Shown: positions 22,523 through 28,489 of the stretch, piece after piece
Layout of the letters: each line of letters opens with the position of its first letter
Position numbering within the stretch: the first letter of the stretch is position 1
Notes under the pieces: generated by a model
Database searches by the model: none
What the model was told of the DNA's origin: nothing
Seen by the model: the letters and a program-made list of their open reading frames with translations, nothing else
Position numbers and translations under genes: made by a program
NCBI GenBank assembly: GCA_964249405.1
Contig: CAXUBX010000044.1
Span: 1-28,489, forward strand
DNA: 28,489 nucleotides
Direction of reading: 5' to 3'
DNA from: CAXTPV01 sp964249405
GTDB lineage: Bacteria > Pseudomonadota > Alphaproteobacteria > Acetobacterales > Acetobacteraceae

Positions 22523-24487
22523 TCAGGCCGGCACCCGCACCATCCTGCCGGCGGCGGCGCAGGCGGCGTCCGTGCAGGACGCGACCGCCTGCTCGAGCGA
22601 GCTCACGAAATAGTCCGCGCCGATCGTCGTCTGGATGCCGCGATCGGAGAGCGCGCTGTCGGTGGACGGCCACAGACCGACCAGGATCCTCGCCCCTCTC
22701 GGAAGACGCTGACGGAGACGCTGCACGAGGTAGCGGAGATGCGCGGGGCTGCCGGTGATGTCGAGATAGGAGATGCAGGCCATCACGGCGCCCTCCACGT
22801 CGAGATCGTTGATGCGCTCGCGCGACACCTCGCCGTAGCCGACCAGGCGGCTGCCCATGCCGTGCTTGTCGACCAGCTGCGCCAGCATGGCGGCGGCGGC
22901 CTCGTCGAGCGGTCCCCGCCCGGCGATGCATATGACCGCCGACCGGTGCTTCCAGGGGTCCGGGAGTTCGCCCGTGGCGACGCTGTCCGGCACACGACGG
23001 CGGGGGAGCTCGCGGTCCTCGTCGGGCGGCTCGACGGGCTCGCCGTCCGTCTCCGACGGGGATGGCTCGTGGTCCTCGTGGCCGGCGAGGCCCTGGATCA
23101 GGGCCAGGATCGTGGTCTTGATCCGTTCGAGGCGCTCGTGGTCGAGCGTGCCGCGCTCGGCATCGTTGGCCGCGAGCTGCAGACCCTTCAGGGCCACCTC
23201 GTCGTAGTAGGTGGAGAGCGAGCGCTCGCGGAGCAGGATCTCGGCGTGGTCCTGCGCCTCGTCGGCGTCGCCGGCGAGGACGCGCTGGTAGAAGCTTTCC
23301 ACCGGTGTCAGCGCCGGCCGGTCGCCGAGCATGATGTCGAGAAATTCGAGCCGCTTCACGTGACGCCCCATCACCACGAGGCAGAGCGTGAGCGGGGTCG
23401 ACAGGATCAGGCCGATCGGCCCCCAGACCCAGGACCAGAAGATCGCCGCGACCACCACGGAGAACGGCGAGAGCCCGGTACTGTGGCCGTAGACCAGCGG
23501 CTCGATGACCTGGCCGGTGATGCCCTCCACCACGACGTAGAGGGCGGCGGTCCAGAGCACCATCGACCAGCCGGGCTCGACGGCCGCCGCCAGCGCCATC
23601 GGCAGGACCGCCGAGATGAACGACCCGACATAGGGGACGAAGCGGAGGAGCGCCGACAGGATGCCCCAGAGCACGGGGTTCGGCACGCCGATCACGAGCA
23701 GGCCGATGCCGATCACGACGCCGAAGCTGGTGTTGATGCTGAGCTGGGTGAGGAAGTAGCGGCTGAGGCGTCGGCCGCCGTCGTCGATCGCGAGCGTGGT
23801 GCGGTGGAGGTCGTCGGAGCCGATCAGGCGGATCAACCGGTCGCGGAGGTCCTCGCGCTGCAGGAGCGCGAACACGGCGACCACGAAGACGATGCCGAAG
23901 GTGGCGAGCGGCGACAGCACCGGCGACAGATAGCGCCCGGCGAGCTCGAGCGGGCCCGCGCCGCTCGACGAGACGACCGGTGTCGGCAACGCCCCCGCAA
24001 CGGACGGCGCGGGCGGCGTCCCGCCCGCCCTCGGGGCGGCGGCGAGCGGCCTCGCGGATGCCGCGGCCGCCACGTGCTGGTGCGGCCCGATGCTGTCGGC
24101 GAGCCTGGTGAGACGCCCGACGGTCTCGTGGCGCACCGACGAGATCTTGGCTTCGACGGTCCCGACGTATTTCGGGATGCCGCTCGCGAGGTCGGCGATC
24201 TGTTCGCCGATCACGCCGCCGATCGCCACGATCACGGCGAGCGCCAGGACGACGCCGAGGAGCACCGACGGGACCCGGCCGAGATGGAGGCGGCGGAGGA
24301 GCTCGACGAGCGGCGCCAGGAGGAAGGCGAGCAGGAGCGCCAGCGTCACCGGCACCAGCACCTCCCTGCCGAAGTAGAGGGTGGCGACGATGGTCACGAA
24401 CAGGGTCATGACCTTGGCGGCGTCGGGCGAGGAGGCCTGGCCGACGGGCTTCGGCGGCGGGACGGGCGCGGCCCTGGTGTCCGACAT
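22523..24487 (-). CDS. AI-2E/PerM-family membrane protein with a long C-terminal cytosolic domain
   Basis: A 654-residue protein. Residues about 25-380 are the eight-helix AI-2E (PerM/YdgC) membrane domain, with paired N-terminal helices (VTIVATLYFG..., LLLAFLLAPLVELLRRL) and the FGVVIGIGLLVIGVPNPVLWGILSALLRFVPYVG block. A low-complexity Ala/Pro insert occupies about 130-180. After it comes a tail not found in short family members: about 395-470 helical (VESFYQRVLAGDADEAQDHAEILLRERS), about 470-510 an acidic Glu/Asp/Pro linker, and about 515-640 an alternating strand-helix domain starting SAVICIAGRG. The family name does not imply autoinducer transport; characterised members include antiporters. 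ATG 24487 is chosen because upstream frame is Arg/Pro-rich noise and GGAGAG lies about 12 bp before it. Confidence 0.87.
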   Translation of the reverse strand: MSDTRAAPVPPPKPVGQASSPDAAKVMTLFVTIVATLYFGREVLVPVTLALLLAFLLAPLVELLRRLHLGRVPSVLLGVVLALAVIVAIGGVIGEQIADLASGIPKYVGTVEAKISSVRHETVGRLTRLADSIGPHQHVAAAASARPLAAAPRAGGTPPAPSVAGALPTPVVSSSGAGPLELAGRYLSPVLSPLATFGIVFVVAVFALLQREDLRDRLIRLIGSDDLHRTTLAIDDGGRRLSRYFLTQLSINTSFGVVIGIGLLVIGVPNPVLWGILSALLRFVPYVGSFISAVLPMALAAAVEPGWSMVLWTAALYVVVEGITGQVIEPLVYGHSTGLSPFSVVVAAIFWSWVWGPIGLILSTPLTLCLVVMGRHVKRLEFLDIMLGDRPALTPVESFYQRVLAGDADEAQDHAEILLRERSLSTYYDEVALKGLQLAANDAERGTLDHERLERIKTTILALIQGLAGHEDHEPSPSETDGEPVEPPDEDRELPRRRVPDSVATGELPDPWKHRSAVICIAGRGPLDEAAAAMLAQLVDKHGMGSRLVGYGEVSRERINDLDVEGAVMACISYLDITGSPAHLRYLVQRLRQRLPRGARILVGLWPSTDSALSDRGIQTTIGADYFVSSLEQAVASCTDAACAAAGRMVRVPA

Positions 24488-24663
24488 CGGCGGGAGCTCT
24501 CCGGCTGGCCTCCGGAACGAACGTGCCGCCGACGGCCCGGATCCGTGCCATCCCGTCGCGCCGACGGTGGTCGGGATCGGCCGCCACCGGGTGCGATCCT
24601 GTCCGCAGGGCGCCGGGATCGAGACGCGGTGCGCTGCCCCGCGCACTCCCGCCCGACTGGGCG

Positions 24664-26055
24664 TCAGCCCCGGGACGGCGGCGGGGCGGCGCTCACCCAG
24701 TTGCCGTGGAAGCCGAACGGGACGCGACGGGGCAGCGTCACGGAGGCGACGGGATCGCGGTCGAGCGCGCGCGCGTCGAGCACCACGAGGACGCTGTGGT
24801 CGGCCTCGGGACCATGCACGATCGTGAGCAGATGGCCCGCTCCTTCCGGCGCATCGGCGCCGTCCGGGATGAAGACCGCTTCGGAGACGGTCCGCCCCGG
24901 ACCGAACTCGTGGTCGACACGAGGGCCGCCCTCGAGATCGTCCCGGACCACGGTGTCGAACGCGCCGTCGCCGCCTCCGCCGACGCGATAACCGTAGCGG
25001 TAGGGGAGACCGGCGCGTCGCTCGTCGAGGCGCGGGTATTCGCTCGGCAGATCGTCCAGCACGGTGCGGCGCATCCCGCCCTCCGCCGCCACCGTCCAGC
25101 GGGCGAGGCGCGAGCGGCGCGCCTCCGGCGGAGGCGGCGCGCCGGCGGCGTCCGGGAAGAGCGGGGCGCGGTCGTATTCGAGGACGTCCATGACGAACGA
25201 GCCGTCCTCGGCGTCGAACGCGTTCATCACGTGGAAGGCGAAGATCGTCTCGACGGGGACCCAGCGGAGGCTCGCCGCGCCCTCGCTGCGGGACATCAGG
25301 CCGAGGAATGCGCCGCGCCCGGCATCCCAGGCGTAGGGCGGGCCGCCGCGCCTCGCGCGTTCGAGGTCGCCGGTCAGCGGCAGAACGGGGAACACGATGC
25401 GGGTCGCGCTGACGGCGAAGTCGTGGACCATGCTGCAATACGGCGCGTCGAAGGTCTGGTGGCGGGAGACGCGTCCGTCGGGCTCGATCGTGCCCCAGCT
25501 CATCCCGGGCGAGAGCGGACCGGTCGCCGAGTAGGAAAAGAACACGAGCTGGCCGGTGGCGGGGTCGTGCTTCGGATGGGCAGTGAAGCGGCCGGAAAGC
25601 GCGCCGCCGAAATCCTCCACACCGACCGTCGACAGGTCGGCGGGATCGAGGCGGACCGGGAGATGCGCCTCTTCGAGCGCGAGGATGCGGCCGGCGTGTG
25701 CGATGACGCTGGTGTTGGCGACGCCGGTATCGATCGTTGCGGCCTCCGGGACGAGCGGCTGGCCGAAGCCCTGGAACAACGGCCGCCCGGCGGCTTCCTC
25801 GGCGCGGAAGCGGGTGGTACGCACCCAGGCGTTGCGGTAGGCGGCCGTGCCGTTCTGGAACGTGATCGCGTGCACCATGCCGTCGCCGGTGAACCAGTGA
25901 TAGGGCTCGACGGGCGGCAGGCGGGGGTTCGAGCCGTTGCGGTAGAGGGTCCCTTCGAGGGAGGCCGGGAGCGTGCCTTCGACGGCGAGGCCGGTCCGGT
26001 CGAGCTCGTCGAGGACGGGCGCGAAGTTGCCCTCGAGGAACGCGGAACGAGGCAT
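24664..26055 (-). CDS. Carotenoid oxygenase (RPE65/CCD family)
   Basis: A 463-residue iron(II) dioxygenase of the carotenoid/stilbene cleavage family, a seven-bladed propeller. The four Fe-binding histidines are visible in order: FTAHPKHDP, CSMVHDFAVS, IFAFHVMNAF and, near the C-terminus, FGFHGNWV. Family openers GTLYRNGSNPRL and HWFTGDGMVHAITF are present. Members cleave carotenoids, apocarotenoids or stilbenoids at a double bond. No carotenoid genes lie in the window, so the substrate is open. ATG 26055 is preceded by GGGAG; earlier in-frame codons lie in the intergenic region and the opposite-strand ribosomal genes. The 176-bp gap to the AI-2E gene holds nothing I recognise. Confidence 0.92.
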   Translation of the reverse strand: MPRSAFLEGNFAPVLDELDRTGLAVEGTLPASLEGTLYRNGSNPRLPPVEPYHWFTGDGMVHAITFQNGTAAYRNAWVRTTRFRAEEAAGRPLFQGFGQPLVPEAATIDTGVANTSVIAHAGRILALEEAHLPVRLDPADLSTVGVEDFGGALSGRFTAHPKHDPATGQLVFFSYSATGPLSPGMSWGTIEPDGRVSRHQTFDAPYCSMVHDFAVSATRIVFPVLPLTGDLERARRGGPPYAWDAGRGAFLGLMSRSEGAASLRWVPVETIFAFHVMNAFDAEDGSFVMDVLEYDRAPLFPDAAGAPPPPEARRSRLARWTVAAEGGMRRTVLDDLPSEYPRLDERRAGLPYRYGYRVGGGGDGAFDTVVRDDLEGGPRVDHEFGPGRTVSEAVFIPDGADAPEGAGHLLTIVHGPEADHSVLVVLDARALDRDPVASVTLPRRVPFGFHGNWVSAAPPPSRG

Positions 26056-26148
26056 GCGCGGGCTCCCGGGCGGCTGGTGGTGGATCGGGAAACAGTGGCC
26101 GGCCCGGAAGTTCCGCTCTCGCCGGACCGGAGCGCCCGTCGCCGCCTC

Positions 26149-26177
26149 TTGAACGCTTCGCGCCGGCCCGCTAGACA
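26149..26177 (+). promoter_or_regulatory. Probable promoter of rpmI-rplT-pheST
   Basis: TTGAAC (26149-26154) and TAGACA (26172-26177) are separated by exactly 17 bp, and the pair resembles the TTGAC-N17-CTAnA promoters common in alphaproteobacterial ribosomal genes. It would give a 5' leader of about 100 bases. The carotenoid oxygenase gene is divergent from this point. Confidence 0.55.
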
Positions 26178-26197
26178 ATCGCCCCTCGTTCGCGCGT

Positions 26198-26259
26198 CCA
26201 GGCCTGTGTGGGCATGCCTGGCCGCGACGCATGTGCGACCTTCCGGTCCGGAAGCGTCG
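26198..26259 (+). promoter_or_regulatory. Two hairpins in the rpmI leader
   Basis: Hairpin 1 is CCAGGC (26198-26203) with GCCTGG (26216-26221). Hairpin 2 is CGAC-CTTCCG (26236-26245) with CGGAAG-C-GTCG (26249-26259), a 10-bp stem with one bulged C. The second ends 15 bases before the AGGAG ribosome site. In E. coli and B. subtilis, L20 represses this operon by binding its leader. A similar role here is inference; I cannot match a known L20-leader consensus. Confidence 0.4.
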
Positions 26260-26284
26260 GCACGTCAGACGACAGGAGCTCGAA

Positions 26285-26488
26285 ATGCCCAAGATGAAGA
26301 CCAAGTCGTCGGTCAAGAAGCGGTTCAAGATCACCGCGACCGGCAAGGTCATGTCCGGTCCCGGCATGAAGCGCCACGGCCTGATCAATCGCCCGCAGAA
26401 GATGAAGCGCTCGGCCCGCGGGCCGCAGACGCTGACCGACATGGACGCGCGCACTGTCAAGCAGTGGGCGCCGTACGGGCTGAGCTGA
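26285..26488 (+). CDS. rpmI: 50S ribosomal protein L35
   Basis: A 67-residue basic ribosomal protein of normal length. It opens MPKMKTKSSVKKRFKITATGKV and continues with the Lys/Arg-rich core typical of L35. AGGAG at 26274-26278 lies 6 bp before the ATG and fixes the start; an in-frame ATG at 26231 overlaps the leader hairpin and is not used. It is the first gene of the translation cluster. infC, which often precedes rpmI in other bacteria, is absent: the neighbour on the left is the divergent carotenoid oxygenase gene. Confidence 0.97.
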   Translation: MPKMKTKSSVKKRFKITATGKVMSGPGMKRHGLINRPQKMKRSARGPQTLTDMDARTVKQWAPYGLS

Positions 26489-26506
26489 CGGGTCGGGAGA
26501 AGACAC

Positions 26507-26863
26507 ATGGCACGCGTGAAACGGGGCGTCACGACGCACGCCCGTCACAAGAAGGTCCTGGCGCAATCGAAGGGCTTCGTCGGCCGGTCGTCGACGAACT
26601 ACCGGATCGCGCTCGAGCGGCTGGAGAAGTCGCTCCAGTATGCCTACCGCGATCGGCGCAACAAGAAGCGCGAGTTCCGGGGGCTCTGGATCCAGCGCAT
26701 CAACGCCGCCGTGCGCCAGCACGGGATCACCTACTCGCGGTTCGTCGACGGCTTGAACAAGGCCGAGATCACGATCGACCGGAAGGTGCTGTCGGCGATC
26801 GCCTACGACGATCCGGCGACGTTCGGCGCCATCGTCGAGAAGGTGAAGGCCGCGATCGGCTGA
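26507..26863 (+). CDS. rplT: 50S ribosomal protein L20
   Basis: A 118-residue early-assembly ribosomal protein that binds 23S rRNA. It opens ARVKRGVTTHARHKKVLAQSKGF and carries the conserved YAYRDRRNKKREFRGLWIQRINAA block. The length is exactly that of the family. It lies 18 bp after rpmI. L20 also acts as translational repressor of this operon in other bacteria, which makes the structured leader upstream of rpmI of interest. Confidence 0.97.
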   Translation: MARVKRGVTTHARHKKVLAQSKGFVGRSSTNYRIALERLEKSLQYAYRDRRNKKREFRGLWIQRINAAVRQHGITYSRFVDGLNKAEITIDRKVLSAIAYDDPATFGAIVEKVKAAIG

Positions 26864-26864
26864 A

Positions 26865-26931
26865 CCGCCCTTCCCTCCTCCGCGGTTGCGAGCAGGGCCG
26901 TTCCCTCCCGAGGGGCGGCCCTTCCCTTTTC
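26865..26931 (+). terminator. Terminator/antiterminator-like element between rplT and pheS
   Basis: GGGCCG (26895-26900) pairs with CGGCCC (26916-26921), with an inner CCCTC/GAGGG, followed by the pyrimidine-rich TTCCCTTTTC (26922-26931): an intrinsic-terminator layout. Upstream, CCGCCCTTC (26865-26873) can instead pair with GAGGGGCGG (26910-26918), nine pairs including one G-U, which would block the terminator. Two exclusive structures in the 80-bp gap suggest attenuation of pheST. No Phe-rich leader peptide was found. Confidence 0.5.
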
Positions 26932-26943
26932 GAGGCTCACCCG

Positions 26944-28026
26944 ATGGACGACCCCGAGATCCAGGCGCTGATCGACGAGACGCTGGCCGCGACCGGGGCG
27001 GCGGCCGACGCGCGCGCGCTCGACGCGGTCCGGGTCGGGGTGCTCGGCAAGTCGGGACGGCTGACCGCGATGCTGAAATCGCTCGGATCGCTCGGCCCGG
27101 ACGAACGCCGGGCGCGCGGCGAGAGGCTGAACCGGGCGCGCGACGCGATCGCCGTCTCGATCGAACGGCGGCGTGCGGCGGTCGAGGCCTCGGCACTGGC
27201 GGAGAGGCTGGCCGCGGAGCGCGTCGACGTCACCGTGCCTCCGATCGAGCCGCCGACGGGCACGATCCACCCGCTCAGCCGGACCACCGAGGAGGTGGTC
27301 GCGATCTTCGGCGCCATGGGCTTCACCGTCGCCGACGGTCCCGACATCGAGACCGACTGGCACAATTTCGGGGCGCTCAACATGCCGCGCCAACACCCGG
27401 CGCGGGCCGACCACGACACGTTCTATCTCCCTGCCCTGGGCGGGGCGGGCGCGAACGAGCCGCCCAGGGTGTTGCGGACGCACACCTCGCCGGTGCAGGT
27501 CAGGACGATGCTGGCCACGCCGCCGCCGATCCGGGTGATCTGCCCGGGACGGGTGTATCGGGCGGACCACGACGCGACGCACGCGCCGATGTTCCACCAG
27601 TGCGAAGGCCTAGTAATCGATCGTGGGATCACGCTCGGCCACCTCAAGGGATGCCTCACGGACTTCCTCCGGACATTCTTCGCCTTGCCCGAGCTTCGGG
27701 TGCGGTTCCGGGCGAGCTACTTCCCGTTCACCGAGCCCTCGATGGAAGTCGACATCGGCTGGGATCGGACGACCGGACAGCTCGGGACGGGACGCGACTG
27801 GCTGGAGATCCTGGGGTCCGGAATGGTGAACCCGAAGGTGCTCGCCAATTGCGGGCTCGACCCGCGCGAGTGGCAGGGCTTCGCGTTCGGCATGGGCATC
27901 GACCGGATGGCGATGCTGAAGAACGCGATCCCGGACCTCCGGCCGATGTTCGAGAGCGACCCGCGCTGGCTCCGTCAGAACGGCTGGAGCGCGCTCGCGC
28001 CGGTCGTTCTCCACGAGGGCGTCTGA
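26944..28026 (+). CDS. pheS: Phenylalanyl-tRNA synthetase alpha subunit
   Basis: A 360-residue class II synthetase catalytic subunit that charges tRNA-Phe as part of the alpha2-beta2 enzyme. The N-terminal coiled coil (residues 1-95) binds tRNA. The catalytic core begins IHPLSRTTEEVVAIFGAMGF, with RTHTSPVQVRTM, CPGRVYRADHDATHAPMFHQ (motif 2), FTEPSMEVD, and GMGIDRMAML (motif 3). The start is ATG 26944, with a weak GAGG 10 bp upstream. It is followed 6 bp later by pheT. Transcription probably comes from the rpmI promoter through the hairpin region at 26895-26931. Confidence 0.97.
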   Translation: MDDPEIQALIDETLAATGAAADARALDAVRVGVLGKSGRLTAMLKSLGSLGPDERRARGERLNRARDAIAVSIERRRAAVEASALAERLAAERVDVTVPPIEPPTGTIHPLSRTTEEVVAIFGAMGFTVADGPDIETDWHNFGALNMPRQHPARADHDTFYLPALGGAGANEPPRVLRTHTSPVQVRTMLATPPPIRVICPGRVYRADHDATHAPMFHQCEGLVIDRGITLGHLKGCLTDFLRTFFALPELRVRFRASYFPFTEPSMEVDIGWDRTTGQLGTGRDWLEILGSGMVNPKVLANCGLDPREWQGFAFGMGIDRMAMLKNAIPDLRPMFESDPRWLRQNGWSALAPVVLHEGV

Positions 28027-28032
28027 CCGGCC

Positions 28033-28489
28033 ATGAAGTTCACGATGTCCTGGCTGCGGACGCACCTGGAGACGGAGGCCTCGGTCGAGCGGATCGGCGA
28101 GACGCTGTCGGCGATCGGGCTCGAGGTGGAGCGGGTCGAGGATCCGGCGTCGCGCCTCGGCGCGATCCGGGTGGCGCGGATCGTGTCGGCCGCGAAGCAC
28201 CCGGACGCGGACCGGCTTCAGGTCTGCGCGGTCGACGTCGGGGGCGCCGAGACCGTGCAGGTGGTGTGCGGGGCGCCGAACGCGCGCGCCGGGCTGGTGA
28301 CCGCCTTCGCGGCACCGGGGACGGTCATTCCGGCGACCGGAGCCGCGCTGAAGACGGGGACGATCCGCGGGGTCGAGAGCCGGGGCATGCTGTGCTCGCT
28401 GCGCGAGCTCGGGCTCGGCGAGGAGCATGACGGGATCGCCGAGCTGGCCGACGGCCTCGCTCCGGGTGCCGCGTTCGCGGAGGCCGCCG
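28033..28489 (+). CDS. pheT: Phenylalanyl-tRNA synthetase beta subunit, N-terminal part (runs off the right edge)
   Basis: The first 152 residues of the large subunit (normally about 800) are in the window and the frame is open at the edge. The N-terminal strand MKFTMSWLRTHLET is followed by the EMAP/tRNA-binding OB domain: ARIVSAAKHPDADRLQVCAVDVGG, VVCGAPNARAGLVTAFA and IRGVESRGMLCSLRELGL, all classic for bacterial PheT. It starts 6 bp after pheS. Confidence 0.96.
   Translation, partial: MKFTMSWLRTHLETEASVERIGETLSAIGLEVERVEDPASRLGAIRVARIVSAAKHPDADRLQVCAVDVGGAETVQVVCGAPNARAGLVTAFAAPGTVIPATGAALKTGTIRGVESRGMLCSLRELGLGEEHDGIAELADGLAPGAAFAEAA

Noticed and set aside
22523..24487. Quorum-sensing (AI-2) export role from the family name
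   Set aside because: The AI-2E label is historical and rests on one member. No luxS or lsr genes are seen, so no signalling claim is made.
26886..26960. Phe-rich leader peptide controlling pheST
   Set aside because: The only frame with several Phe codons starts at TTG, has no ribosome site and no stop before running through pheS in the wrong frame.
1..28489. Mobile elements, CRISPR arrays, attachment sites or prophage genes
   Set aside because: No transposase, integrase, phage-like genes or regularly spaced repeats were found, and base composition is even apart from the AT-rich promoter region at 16,960-17,110.

Overview
The window is a GC-rich (roughly 70% by eye) stretch of bacterial chromosome, most likely from an alphaproteobacterium. 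The evidence is the dapF-mtaB-ftsY gene order, the rpmI-rplT-pheS-pheT cluster without infC beside it, a ribose-type ABC system under a SorC-family regulator, and the overall codon bias. Rhodospirillales or Acetobacteraceae-like is my best guess; I cannot fix the genus from sequence alone. I saw no phage, IS, CRISPR, rRNA or tRNA.

Region 1 (1-10,798) is a catabolic island. The tail of a short-chain dehydrogenase is followed by a convergent SorC/DeoR-type sugar-responsive regulator. A divergent promoter with a clear 27-bp palindrome separates the regulator from a long rightward operon: FGGY sugar kinase, ThDP-dependent E1 alpha, E1 beta, an acetoin-dehydrogenase-type E2 (lipoyl domain, subunit-binding domain, alpha/beta hydrolase), a Tat-exported sugar-binding protein, a double ABC ATPase, a single ribose-type permease and a second SDR. 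No aldolase, isomerase or dihydrolipoamide dehydrogenase is present. The visible logic is import, oxidation, phosphorylation and then cleavage of a C-C bond onto CoA by the acetoin-type complex. I propose that the substrate is a methyl-ketone-forming sugar or polyol (a 1-deoxy-ketose), cleaved to acetyl-CoA plus an aldehyde phosphate. This is the most interesting system in the window and remains an inference.

Region 2 (10,853-14,833, minus strand) holds housekeeping genes: dapF, mtaB and ftsY, tightly packed, then an M14-type succinylglutamate desuccinylase/aspartoacylase-family zinc hydrolase. dapF has a TATATA box placed so that its mRNA may start at the ATG.

Region 3 (14,987-22,015, minus strand) holds a secreted 650-residue protein of unrecognised, glycoside-hydrolase-like build, a hemolysin III-family membrane protein, and an operon of amino-acid-type binding protein, fused permease-ATPase, RidA-family protein and acetamidase/formamidase. 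The last four genes overlap or nearly so and look like one uptake-and-deamidation unit.

Region 4 (22,178-26,055) holds a SemiSWEET-type transporter, an AI-2E-family membrane protein with a long cytosolic tail that resembles a degenerate cobalamin-binding module, and a carotenoid oxygenase.

Region 5 (26,149-28,489, plus strand) is the translation cluster rpmI-rplT-pheS-pheT (pheT runs off the end), with a structured leader before rpmI and a terminator/antiterminator-like arrangement between rplT and pheS.
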